A stretch of DNA of 64,000 nucleotides, from the NCBI RefSeq assembly GCF_003097515.1, contig NZ_CP029188.1, forward strand, positions 5,095,001 to 5,159,000, given 5' to 3'. Source of the stretch: Streptomyces tirandamycinicus (GTDB taxonomy: Bacteria > Actinomycetota > Actinomycetes > Streptomycetales > Streptomycetaceae). A program made the position numbers and the translations under genes. How positions within the stretch are numbered: the stretch's first letter is position 1; each line of letters starts with the position of its first letter. Under the pieces are notes generated by a model, which was given only the letters and a program-made list of their open reading frames with translations, was not told where the DNA came from and ran no database searches. Shown here piece after piece: positions 49,356 through 58,178 of the stretch.

Positions 49356-50518
49356 CGGCCCACCCTCGGGTCGAGCAGCGGATAGAGCAGGTCGGCCAGC
49401 AGGTTCATCAGGATCATCGCCCCCGCGAACACCACGAACAGCCCCTGCACCAGCGGCAGGTCGGGAACGCTCAGCGCCTGGTAGAACAGCCCGCCGAGCC
49501 CGGGCCAGGAGAACACCGTCTCGACGAGGATCGATCCGGCCGCCACATGGCCGAGGTTGATGAAGACCATCGTCACCGTCGGAAGCAGGGCGTTGGGGAC
49601 CGCGTGCCGGCGTCGTACGTCGTCGTCCCGCAGCCCCTTCGCCCGGGCCGTCGTCAGATAGTCGCCGCCCATCTCGTCGAGCAGCGAGGAGCGCATCACC
49701 AGCAGCGTCTGCGCGTAGCCGACGGCCACCAGGGTCAGCACCGGCAGCACCATATGGTGCGCGACGTCGAGGACGTACCCGGCGCCGGAGGTGCCGCCCG
49801 ACTCCATCCCGCCGGTCGGGAACATGCCGGGCACCGGCCCGATCCCCACCGAGAAGGTGATGATCAGCAGCAGCCCGAGCCAGAACGACGGCACCGACCA
49901 CAGCGTCAGCGCCACGCCCGTGTTCAGCCGGTCGCCGATCCCGCCGTGCCGCCATGCCGAGCGCGTACCGAGCCAGAGCCCGAGCGCCGAGTAGACCACC
50001 ACGGCCACACCGGTGAGCAGCAGTGTCGCCGGCAACTTCTGGGCGATGAGTTCCCCGACCGGTGCCCGGAACTGGTACGACATGCCGAGATCGCCGGTCA
50101 GTGCACCGGCGCAGTAGTCGGCGAACTGCCTCCACAACGGCTGGTCGAGGCCGAACTGACGCCGCAGCGTCGCCAGTTGCTCCGCGCTGGTCGGCATGCC
50201 GTGCGTCATCGCCTTGACCGGGTCACCGGGGATGATCCGGAAGAGGAAGAAGCTGGTCACGAGGACGGCGAACAGCGACACCACGGCTCCGCCGAGCTTG
50301 CCGGCCAGATAGGACAGATAGGCCAGATAGGACGGGTAGGACGGGTAGGCAGGGTTCGCCGCCTTCCCGCCGGCCGTCCGGCCCGGGCGTGCGCCGGGGG
50401 AGCCGGGCGACGCCGCCGCGACCTTCATCTCGATCCCGGAGGCCCCCGGCGGGGCGGTGCCCGCCGGGGCGTCCGGTACGTCGGGCGAGGGGCCGGAGGA
50501 GCCCGTGGTGCTGCTCAT
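49352..50518 (-). CDS. Oligopeptide ABC transporter permease (DppB-like)
   Basis: A 388-residue permease. About 75 N-terminal residues are Pro/Gly/Ala-rich and end in YPSYPSYLAYLSYLAG, encoded by a short tandem tract. Then the DppB core: FFLFRIIPGDPVKAMTHGMP, FGLDQPLWRQFADYCAGALT, GDLGMSYQFRAPVGELIAQK. The EAA loop is TTARAKGLRDDDVRRRHAVP, followed by NALLPTVTMVFINLG. The C-terminal Pro-Gly region (VFSWPGLGGLFYQALSVPDL) is standard. Confidence 0.88.
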   Translation of the reverse strand: MSSTTGSSGPSPDVPDAPAGTAPPGASGIEMKVAAASPGSPGARPGRTAGGKAANPAYPSYPSYLAYLSYLAGKLGGAVVSLFAVLVTSFFLFRIIPGDPVKAMTHGMPTSAEQLATLRRQFGLDQPLWRQFADYCAGALTGDLGMSYQFRAPVGELIAQKLPATLLLTGVAVVVYSALGLWLGTRSAWRHGGIGDRLNTGVALTLWSVPSFWLGLLLIITFSVGIGPVPGMFPTGGMESGGTSGAGYVLDVAHHMVLPVLTLVAVGYAQTLLVMRSSLLDEMGGDYLTTARAKGLRDDDVRRRHAVPNALLPTVTMVFINLGHVAAGSILVETVFSWPGLGGLFYQALSVPDLPLVQGLFVVFAGAMILMNLLADLLYPLLDPRVGR

Positions 50519-50521
50519 CGG

Positions 50522-52525
50522 CTACTCGCGGTCGTCGGCGGTGGCACGGCGGCGCCGACTGGTGAGGACGCCGACCGCTATGACCAGGACGACCGAGATC
50601 CCGATGCCGATGGCCACCGTGGCGGAGGAGCCGCCGCCGCCCGAGGACGCCCGGCCCGCGGCGGCCGGCTCCGCGGACCACCAACTCCAGTAACCGTCCT
50701 GGCCGTACAGATTGCCCGCGGCCTCGGGCATCGTCGTGATGGACTTGATCTGGTCGGTGCGGTAGGCCTCGAGAGCGTTCGGGTACACCATGACGTTCAT
50801 GAAGCCGGTGTCGTACAGCCGGGACTGCATCTGCCTGACCAGGTCGCCGCGTTTGGCCGCGTCGTACTCCACCGCCTGCTGCGCGTAGAGCCGGTCGAAG
50901 CGCTCGTCGCAGATGAAGTTGTCGGTCGCCCCGGTGTCCGCGGGGGTGGCGGGCAGGGCGGAGCAGGTGTGGATGGACAGGACGAAGTCCGGGTCGGGAT
51001 TGACCGACCACCCGTCGAAAGCCAGGTCGTAGTCACCCTTGAGCCAGGGGTCGGACACATTGTCCAGGCAGTCGACCTTCAGCCCGATGCCGAGGTCTCC
51101 CCACCACTCCTGGAGGTACTTGCCGACCGCCTTGTCGTGGGGATCGGTGGCGTGGCACAGGATGCGGAAGTCCAGCGGCCGGCCGTCCTTGCCCAGCCGC
51201 TTGCCGCTGCCGTTCCGCCGGTACCCGGCCTCGTCGAGCAGTGCGGCCGCCTTCGCCGGATCGTGGGCGATCCGCTGGGCGGCATCCGGCTTCCAGAAGT
51301 ATTGGGCGAAGCGAGGCGGGATGTACCCCTCGCCCTCCACCGCATGCCCCTGGAACACCTTGTCGACGATGGTCCGCCGGTCGACCGCGTGGAACAGCGC
51401 CTTGCGCACGACCGGGTCGAGCAGCGCGGGGTGGCCGCTGCCGAACCTGCCGCCGTTCTTCGCCCGTGCGCCCGGGTTCGTGGCGAGCGCGAAGAAGCGG
51501 CGGCCCGGAGCATCGTTGACCTTGATGTTCTCGGCGTTCTTCAGGGAAGCCGCCTGCGCCGGGGTGAGGTTGGGGACGAAGGAGACCTCGCCCTTGCGCA
51601 GCGCGGCGACCGCCGCGTCACCGTCCTTGTAGTACCGGAACACGAGCTCGTCGAACTTCGGCGCGCCGCGCCAGAAGTCCTTGTTGGGCCTGAGCCGGAT
51701 GTACCGGTCGACCTTGTAGTCGGTCAGCACGAAGGGCCCGTTGCCCACGATCGGGAACCGGGTGTCGTTGTTGAACGTGGAGAAGTCGCCGACCTTCTCC
51801 CAGATGTGCTTCGGCACGATCGGGACGTCCAGCGCCGTCATGGTGGCCTGCGGCTTCTTGAGCCGGATGACGAGTGTCCCGGGGTCCGGGGCGGTGACCT
51901 CGGCGAAGTTGGCCGTGAAACTGCCGTTGGCGGTCGCGGCGTTCGGGTCCTTCATCATCTTGTTGAAGGTCCAGGCGGCGTCCTCGGCGGTGGCCGGTCT
52001 GCCGTCGGACCAGGTGGAGTCCTTGCGGATGGTGTACGTCCACGTCAGCTTGTCCGGTGAGGGACTCCAGGCGGTCGCGAGTCCCGGGACCGGGCGCGCG
52101 TCCTTGGGGTCGTAGTTCGTCAGGTACTCGTAGACCAGCCGGTGGACGCTGGTGGAGACCAATCGCTGGGCGAGGAACGGGCTGAGGGAGTCGACGCTCT
52201 GCGAGACCGCCACGGTCAGGACGTTGTCCGCCCCGTCCTTGCCGTCACTCTTGCCGTCGCTCTTGCCGTCGTCGGCGCTCGCGCCGGCGCCGTTCGCGCT
52301 CGCCGGGGCGTCCATGAGCTGCCCGGTGCCGCGCACGGCACCCGGTGTCTGTGCCTGTGCCTGGGCCTGCGACTGCGCCTGTGCCTGCGGCGGGACGGCG
52401 GAGAGGGCGGAGGCCGCGATGCCGGAGGCGAGCAGCAGCCGCAGCAGGCGGCGGGGGCGGCATCCCGCCCGCGAGCGGAGGAAGGGGTTCGGGCCGGGGG
52501 AGCGGTGCGGAGCCGTTGTGATCAT
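50522..52525 (-). CDS. Oligopeptide ABC transporter substrate-binding protein with C-terminal membrane anchor
   Basis: A 667-residue family 5 extracellular solute-binding protein. It has a signal peptide (RRLLRLLLASGIAASALSAV). A QA/DGKS-rich mature N-terminus follows (QAQAQSQAQAQAQ; DGKSDGKSDGK). The SBP_bac_5 fold contains LTVAVSQSVDSLSPFLAQRL, PGLATAWSPSPDKLTWTYTI and RKALFHAVDRRTIVDKVFQG. Near the C-terminus, SATVAIGIGISVVLVIAVGV with RRRR after it is a membrane anchor. Most such proteins are lipoproteins; here retention by a C-terminal helix replaces the lipobox. First gene of the operon. Substrate unknown, probably peptides. Confidence 0.88.
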   Translation of the reverse strand: MITTAPHRSPGPNPFLRSRAGCRPRRLLRLLLASGIAASALSAVPPQAQAQSQAQAQAQTPGAVRGTGQLMDAPASANGAGASADDGKSDGKSDGKDGADNVLTVAVSQSVDSLSPFLAQRLVSTSVHRLVYEYLTNYDPKDARPVPGLATAWSPSPDKLTWTYTIRKDSTWSDGRPATAEDAAWTFNKMMKDPNAATANGSFTANFAEVTAPDPGTLVIRLKKPQATMTALDVPIVPKHIWEKVGDFSTFNNDTRFPIVGNGPFVLTDYKVDRYIRLRPNKDFWRGAPKFDELVFRYYKDGDAAVAALRKGEVSFVPNLTPAQAASLKNAENIKVNDAPGRRFFALATNPGARAKNGGRFGSGHPALLDPVVRKALFHAVDRRTIVDKVFQGHAVEGEGYIPPRFAQYFWKPDAAQRIAHDPAKAAALLDEAGYRRNGSGKRLGKDGRPLDFRILCHATDPHDKAVGKYLQEWWGDLGIGLKVDCLDNVSDPWLKGDYDLAFDGWSVNPDPDFVLSIHTCSALPATPADTGATDNFICDERFDRLYAQQAVEYDAAKRGDLVRQMQSRLYDTGFMNVMVYPNALEAYRTDQIKSITTMPEAAGNLYGQDGYWSWWSAEPAAAGRASSGGGGSSATVAIGIGISVVLVIAVGVLTSRRRRATADDRE

Positions 52526-52678
52526 AGGACGTTGACCTCGCGTCGTAACTCGCGTGGAGGAGGCACGTGGATCTTCTGGGCGCCAACTGGTGATGCGAAG
52601 GTCTATCAGCGTGGTCCAGACGAGTCAACAACGCCGTGACGCCGCGTCAAAGTGCTGCTGGGCTGCGCGAACGCCGAA

Positions 52679-52709
52679 GGGCTCGCACCGTGGAGCACGG
52701 TGCGAGCCC
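52679..52709. terminator. Terminator between the ESX MinD-like gene and the ABC operon
   Basis: Perfect 14-bp stem GGGCTCGCACCGTG (52679-52692) with CACGGTGCGAGCCC (52696-52709), loop GAG. It would end minus-strand transcripts from the ESX locus. Confidence 0.85.
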
Positions 52710-52733
52710 TCATTGGTCTGAACCCCTGACGCC

Positions 52734-54929
52734 CTACTGCTGAGAGGCCGGCGGTGCCTGCGGCGGCTGCTGCCCGGGGTAGCCGTATCCGTGCCCGGCG
52801 GGGGGCACGTGACCCTGCGGTTCACCCTGTTCCGGCTGACCGGGTATCCCGCCCTGGGCCGGCGGCTGTCCCGGGTGCGCCGGCTGGTCCGGGAGGGCGC
52901 CCGGTCGCGCGGGCTGCTGCGGGGAGGCGCCCGGCGGGATCGGCTGCTCCGGGAAGGCGCCAGGCTGCGGCGGCCCGGCCGGATGCGGCACCGGCGGCGC
53001 CTGCGGCGGGGGCGCCTGCTGCCACTGCTGCTGCGCGCCCGGCACCGGTCCGCCGTACTGCGGCTGACCGCCGGGGGCGCCCGGTCCCCCGAACGGCGGC
53101 TGTCCACCCGGCTGATGAGGCTGACCGGAGTGCTGCGGAGGCTGAACTCCCTGCTGCGGCAGGCCGCCCGGCTGGCCGGGGTGGTACGGAGGGTGGCCGG
53201 GGTGCTGCTGCTGACCGGGGTGCGGCGGCTGCCCGGGGTGCGGCGCGTACGGCGGTCCCGGCTGCGGCTGACCCCCGTACGGCTGGTTGGGCATCGGCGG
53301 CGCCATGTGCGGCGGCTGGTGGCCCTGACCGGCGGACGTCCACAGGCCCTGTGCCTGCTGGGCCCGGGCGAAGTCCTCGGCGACCATGGCCGACAGGTTG
53401 AAGTACGCCTCGCGCGTCTTCGGGCGCATCATGTCCAGGTCGACCTCCGCGCCCGCGGACAGGTGCTCGTCGAACGGCACGACCACCACACCGCGGCAGC
53501 GGGTCTCGAAGTGCTGGACGATGTCCTCGACCTTGATCATCTTGCCGGTCTCCCGGACCCCGGAGATCACGGTGATCGACCGCTGCACCAGATCCGCGTA
53601 GCCGTGCGCCGAAAGCCAGTCGAGTGTGGTGCTCGCGCTGCTGGCACCGTCCACGGACGGCGTGGAAATGATGATCAGCTGGTCGGCGAGGTCCAGCACG
53701 CCACGCATCGCGCTGTAGAGCAGGCCCGTACCGGAATCGGTGAGGATGACCGGGTACTGCCTGCCCAGTACGTCGATGGCCCGGCGGTAGTCCTCGTCGC
53801 TGAACGCCGTCGACACGGCGGGGTCCACGTCATTGGCGATGATCTCCAGACCGGAGGGCGCCTGCGAGGTGAACCGGCGGATGTCCATGTACGAGTTGAG
53901 GTACGGGATCGCCTGGACCAGGTCGCGGATGGTCGCACCGGTCTCGCGCCGCACCCGCCGCCCGAGCGTGCCCGCGTCCGGGTTGGCGTCGATCGCCAGG
54001 ATCTTGTCCTGGCGCTCGGTGGCCAGGGTGGCGCCGAGCGCGGTGGTGGTCGTCGTCTTGCCGACGCCGCCCTTGAGACTGATCACCGCGATCCGGTAGC
54101 AGGACAGCACCGGGGTGCGGATCAGGTCGAGCTTGCGCTGCCGCTCGGCCTCCTCCTTCTTGCCGCCGATCCGGAACCGGGCCGAGGGGTTGCGGGTCGA
54201 CTTGGCCTTGGGCTTGGTGTTCCGCAGCAGACGGTCGGAGGACAGCTCCACCGCCGCCGTGTATCCGAGCGGCGCACCCGGTACGGAGCGCTCGCGCTGG
54301 TCGTGTGCGACCGGCTGGGGCCAGGCCGCACCCGTGCGGGGATCGACCGGGCCGACCGGGGGCTGCTGCACCTGCCCATGGGGATGCTGCTGGGCGGGCG
54401 CCTCGGTCTGCCGCCCCGGCTGCGGAGCGGCCGGGCCGGGCATGTGCGGTGGCTGCCCGCCCCGGGGTGCCTGGGGCGGCAGCGCGGCGGTGTCGCCGGG
54501 TTGCCGCGTCGTCTGGGGGAAGCCGTAGCCGCCCTGCGGGAATCCGTGGCCGCCGTGCGGAGGCCGGGCCTCGGGGGCCGGCGCGGCCGGTGGCAGCGGT
54601 GCGCCCGACTGCTGCGCCAGGGACGGGTCCGGGCCGTACGCGGGCGGGGGGAATCCGTAACCGGCCTGCGGTGCGGCCGGACCGGGCTCCTCAGCGCCTT
54701 GCCGGGGCGGGGCGGTCGGGGGCCCGGGGAAACCGTGACCGCCCTGCGGGCTCGCGGGCCGCTGGTGCGGGACGCCCGGCGGGGGAGAGCCGTGACCGGC
54801 GGGCTCACCGGGCGCCCCCGAGGGCGAGGACGGCTGCCGGGGAGCCGGGGTTGTGTGCCGGTCCGCCGACTGTGGCTGTACGGGCCACTTAGTTGGTGGT
54901 CCCGGTTTGAGAGGCTGCGCCGTGGCTGC
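52734..54929 (-). pseudogene. ESX-associated MinD-like ATPase, C-terminal two thirds (frame separated from its N-terminus)
   Basis: This open frame encodes a Pro/Gln/Gly-rich linker (GYGFPPPAYGPDPS; GHGFPQGGYGFPQ), then LGYTAAVELSSDRLLRNTKP, then a MinD/ParA ATPase: VISLKGGVGKTTTTTALGAT, IDANPDAGTLGRRVRRETG, IILTDSGTG-like VILTDSGTGLLYSAMRGVLD, LIIISTPSVDGASSASTTLD. A second Pro/Gln-rich tail ends the protein. Such ATPases flank ESX loci in Streptomyces. The frame stays open upstream, but upstream of about 54930 its sequence is out-of-frame nonsense, because a foreign fragment sits there. The first in-frame ATG after the fragment that I found is 54443, which would still give the whole ATPase. 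Confidence 0.6.
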
Positions 54930-55175
54930 GCCCCGACGAGGGCCACGCACCTCATCCCGAGGGTGTCCAGAAGAGCGACGACGTCGTCCGCGTCGCGGTA
55001 CGGGCGCACGGCCTCGGCCGGGGTGTCGCCGAAGCCCCGGAAGTCGGGGCGCACGACCCGGTACCCGGCCCCGGCCAGTGCGTCCCTCTGCTCGTCCCAC
55101 ATCCGGCGGTCGCAGACCGACGAGTGCAGGAGCACCACCACGGGGCCGTCCCCCGCCACATCGTGAAGCGCCGGA
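54930..55175 (-). pseudogene. Embedded alpha/beta-hydrolase fragment
   Basis: In a third minus-strand frame this stretch reads as the start of an alpha/beta hydrolase: ALHDVAGDGPVVVLLHSSVC, DRRMWDEQRDALAGAGYRVV, RPDFRGFGDTPAEAVRPYRD and LDTLGMRCVALVGA. It then stops resembling a hydrolase just before the nucleophile-elbow region (GxSxG) would come. Neither side continues it. Its two ends fall at the points where the MinD-like protein changes frame. Borders are approximate to about 30 bases. Confidence 0.6.
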
Positions 55176-56376
55176 TGCCCTGGACGGTGGCGGGCAGGAC
55201 GGTGGTGTAGTTCTCGACGCTGAACTGCTTGCCGTCCTGCGGGGCGCCGGGCGCCGGAGCCCAGGGCTGCGCGCCGGCCGGAAGCGGGTGAGCGCCGTGC
55301 GGCAGGGCCGGGGGCGCGTCGTCCCGGGGTACCTCGGGCTCGGGGACGGCGCCCTGCGGGACGGTGCCGGTGGGTACGGAGCCGGGGGGCGTGAGGTCGG
55401 CGGGAGCCGCGCCGGACGGCTCGGCGACGGGCGCGGTGCCGGCCCGTTCGGCGACGGGCGCGGTGCTGCCGGACGGCTCGTTCGTGCCGTGGTCGCCGTG
55501 GTCGCCGTGGTCGCCGTGGTCGCCGTGGTCGGCCTCCGACTTCCCGCCGTGCCCGCCGCGCCCACCGTGCTCGCCGACTTCGCCCATCCCGTCCCCGGCC
55601 GCCGGACCCTCCCCGGCGGCGCCGTCCGCGGTCCCGTCCGCGGCGCCCTCGCCGGTGGCCTCGTCCGCGCCTGAGGGCTCGCCGGGCGTCTCGGGTTCCT
55701 GAACGGATGCCCCCTCGTCCGCCCGCTCGTCCGCGTCGTCGGCACCGGTGGTCGGGGCCGGGGCCCCGTCGGCCGTACCGGCCCCCTGCCGCGCGGCCGC
55801 GGCGGCTGCCGCCGCCTCGCGCTCCGCGAACTCACGCTGGAGAGCGGCGGGGGAGAACCGCATCGTCGCGCCGCTCTCGACGTCACCGCCACCGAACGGC
55901 TGCGCCGCCGCACCGCCCGGAACGGCGGAAGCCGGGGCTGCCGGACCGTCCCCGGCCGGGTGAGCGGGATCGTGAACCGGCCCCTGGGCCGAGTTCGCCG
56001 CGGGTGCGGGTGCGGGTGCGGGTGCGGGGGCCGACGCCGGCTCGGCGGACGGCGCGTTCGCCCGGTGCTGCGCCGGGGCGGGCCCCGGGTTCGTCTCACG
56101 GTGCGCCGGGGCGGGCACCGGCGGAGCGTGGTTCGGCTCGAATCCGCCGTCCCGAGAAGGGCCCGGCATGGCGACCGGTGCCCCGGACGGCGGCGCGGGC
56201 GTCGCCCCCTGCGCGGCGGAGCCCCCCGATGCGTCCCCCGCCGCGTTCTGCGTGTACCAGGCGGGCGGGGTGTAGTCGATGGTGAACTCACCCGTCATCT
56301 CTGCGGGCTCCGCGTCGGACTGATCGTCGACGGGCGTGTGCCAGCCCTCGCGGATCTCGTCCCGATCGCCGTTCAC
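54952..56376 (-). pseudogene. N-terminal part of the ESX MinD-like protein
   Basis: GTG 56376 follows AGGAGG and opens VNGDRDEIREGWHTPVDDQS, then EPAEMTGEFTIDYTPPAWYT, a conserved-looking head. A long Pro/Ala/Gly/Glu-rich region follows, including VESGATMRFSPAALQREFAE and a GDH repeat (9-bp units, 55487-55530). From about 55175 this frame runs through the hydrolase fragment out of frame and stops at 54952. It therefore makes a 474-residue product without an ATPase domain, unless the sequence is corrected. Confidence 0.6.
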
Positions 56377-56953
56377 TGTGCCTCCTGTGGTCGAGCACCC
56401 TCGTGCCGTGGTGGGTGGGGGCGACCCTGTCCGTCGTCGGCCCGCCCGGCTCTTCCCCGGTACGGCGCCGCGCACCTGCCCGCAGGTTCCCCGCCGCGCC
56501 CCGACCCACCCTAATCGCCAACACCGACGGTACGGCAGGCCGGAGCGCGCCCGGCGACTGTCCCCTGCGTCACTCCCCACGGGCGCCTTCGCAGGCGACG
56601 GGCGGGAGCCCGGGCGTGACGGGCGAAACCGGCGGAGCCGCGGGCAACAGGGCGGTCGAGGCGCCACAGGATCGGCACATGCGGTGCACCTACCGGCCGC
56701 CGTACCGCCGCCGTACGGTCACTCAGGTACCTCCCGGCCGCCGCTCCGCCCCGTACGGACGGGGACCACCCGCCGATCGCCGTGCCGGGAGCCCCACCGT
56801 CCAGGGCGGTGGCGGGCGCCCCCGGAGCCCCGGCCCGAAACGCTCAGCCCGGGCCCGACGCGCCACCACGGTCCGGGCCGTTCAGCGCGGGCCCGAGGCG
56901 CCGCCCCGGACACCCGAGCGCGCATCGCCCCGGTCCGGGCCGGTCAGCGCCGG
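56377..56953. other. Intergenic stretch, no gene supported
   Basis: These 577 bases between the MinD-like head and the DUF397 gene have no ORF with credible protein sequence. The part next to 56377 should hold the promoter of the MinD-like gene. The only structure I noted is a GTACGG-rich segment near 56700-56760. I cannot assign a promoter. Confidence 0.5.
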
Positions 56954-57187
56954 TCAGCGCAGGTCGAACTCCCCGTCCCGGGCGCCCAGTACGAAGGCCC
57001 GCCACTCGGCCTCCGTGTAGCGCAGCACGGTCTCCGGGTCCAGCGACGACCTCATCGCGACCGCGCCGCCGGGCAGATACGCGATCTCGACCCGCTCCTC
57101 GTCCGGGCTGGTGCCGGGCGCACCCTGCCACTCGACGCCGGAGATGTCGAGGGCGTACAGCTCGTCCTTCTCCTGTGCGCTCCCCAT
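56954..57187 (-). CDS. DUF397 protein in the ESX locus
   Basis: A 77-residue DUF397 protein: VEWQGAPGTSPDEERVEIAY, GGAVAMRSSLDPETVLRYTE, AEWRAFVLGARDGEFDLR. DUF397 is the family of the developmental protein BldB and of many small Streptomyces proteins paired with helix-turn-helix regulators. Here no such regulator is adjacent. BldB itself is encoded near the ESX genes in S. coelicolor, but this copy may be a paralogue. A 10-bp tandem array lies 70 bases upstream. Confidence 0.85.
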   Translation of the reverse strand: MGSAQEKDELYALDISGVEWQGAPGTSPDEERVEIAYLPGGAVAMRSSLDPETVLRYTEAEWRAFVLGARDGEFDLR

Positions 57188-57256
57188 GCGTCACGCTTCC
57201 TTTCGGTGGTGCCGAGTCGAAGTGCCCCGAACCGGCCGGGCCGTGCTCTCCCCCGC

Positions 57257-57306
57257 GAGATCCCCGTAGACCCTTGTGGATCCCCGTGGATTCCCATGGA
57301 TCCCCG
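57257..57306. repeat. Five 10-bp tandem units upstream of the DUF397 gene
   Basis: GAGATCCCCG, TAGACCCTTG, TGGATCCCCG, TGGATTCCCA, TGGATCCCCG occupy 57257-57306 without gaps. The consensus is TGGATCCCCG. The array lies 70-120 bases before the DUF397 start, in promoter position. Confidence 0.6.
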
Positions 57307-57458
57307 AGAGAGGCCGCACATCCGGATGTTGCCCGGGTCACACGGGCATCCTATCCAGCGCCGTTCCGGTCGGCAGCCGCCCGAGGACCGCCGCACGACC
57401 ACCCCGGGGAACGGCCGGTGCCCGGTCGCCGGCATGTCGGTCGATGGCCGCCTGCATG

Positions 57459-58178
57459 TCAGTCGATCCGCCGGGCCACACCCAGCAGCCCGGTCTCGGC
57501 GTCCGTCCCGCTCGTCATCACCCAGTGGCGCTCACGCCCCGAGACCCACAGCGTCACGCCGTCGGCGAGGGTCGGCAGCGCGTCGCTCTCCGCCCGGCCG
57601 AGCCCGAGGATCCGGCCGATCTGCTCGGCCTCCTGCGGCGACACCCGCTGCACGCCCACCAGCGTCGCGTCCCGCAGCAGGCGCGGTGCTACGGGGCTCA
57701 GATAGGGGAGCAGCGTGAGCACCGACTGCCACGGCGACGACACCACGCGCCCCCGCGGAGGCCGCATGCCGCAGTCGCGGACCACCACCACCGGACTCCC
57801 GACCGTGGCACCCATCGGCGGCACGCGCCCCACCTCGTGGAGCGTGATGCACTCCAGCCCCGCCCCCGCCGCCTGCGCCAGTGCCGTCCACGCATGCGCC
57901 CGGCCGGTCTCCACCGCCACCCGGGCGCCCGTGCCGGCAGCCCGCAGCGCCAGCACCTGCGCCGTCCAGAGGCCGCCGATCAGCAGCACCTCGTACGGAA
58001 CCGAACGGTGGAAGCCCACCATCTGGGGCCGGCCCTCGGCGTCGTCGCCGATCACCACCCCGTCGTCGCCCACCGGCAGGGACAGGGCACCGAGGTCCTC
58101 CGCCGCCATGGTGTGCCCCGGGTGCCGGGGACCGAACAGCCCCCTCAGCACACGTGCGGAACCCGTCGCCGTCCCCAT
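57459..58178 (-). CDS. Uncharacterised ESX-locus protein
   Basis: A 239-residue protein whose ATG 58178 overlaps the EccE stop by one base (GTG 58181 is the alternative). I do not recognise the family. Visible features: a conserved-looking opening (LRGLFGPRHPGHTMAAEDLG), LSLPVGDDGVVIGDDAEGRP, YEVLLIGGLWTAQVLALRAA with a hydrophobic helix-like stretch, VVVVRDCGMRPPRGRVVSSP, and SGRERHWVMTSGTDAETGLL near the C-terminus. No signal peptide is seen. Coupling to EccE suggests a role in the secretion machine, perhaps as an accessory cytoplasmic factor. Confidence 0.7.
   Translation of the reverse strand: MGTATGSARVLRGLFGPRHPGHTMAAEDLGALSLPVGDDGVVIGDDAEGRPQMVGFHRSVPYEVLLIGGLWTAQVLALRAAGTGARVAVETGRAHAWTALAQAAGAGLECITLHEVGRVPPMGATVGSPVVVVRDCGMRPPRGRVVSSPWQSVLTLLPYLSPVAPRLLRDATLVGVQRVSPQEAEQIGRILGLGRAESDALPTLADGVTLWVSGRERHWVMTSGTDAETGLLGVARRID

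Noticed and set aside
52734..56291. Treating the whole MinD-frame opening as one 1185-residue protein
   Set aside because: Its first third is Arg/Pro nonsense out of frame with the true N-terminal sequence; the split by the hydrolase fragment explains the data better.
56954..57187. Naming the DUF397 gene bldB
   Set aside because: The family fits, but DUF397 proteins are numerous in Streptomyces and this one is short. Identity with BldB cannot be decided from the window.
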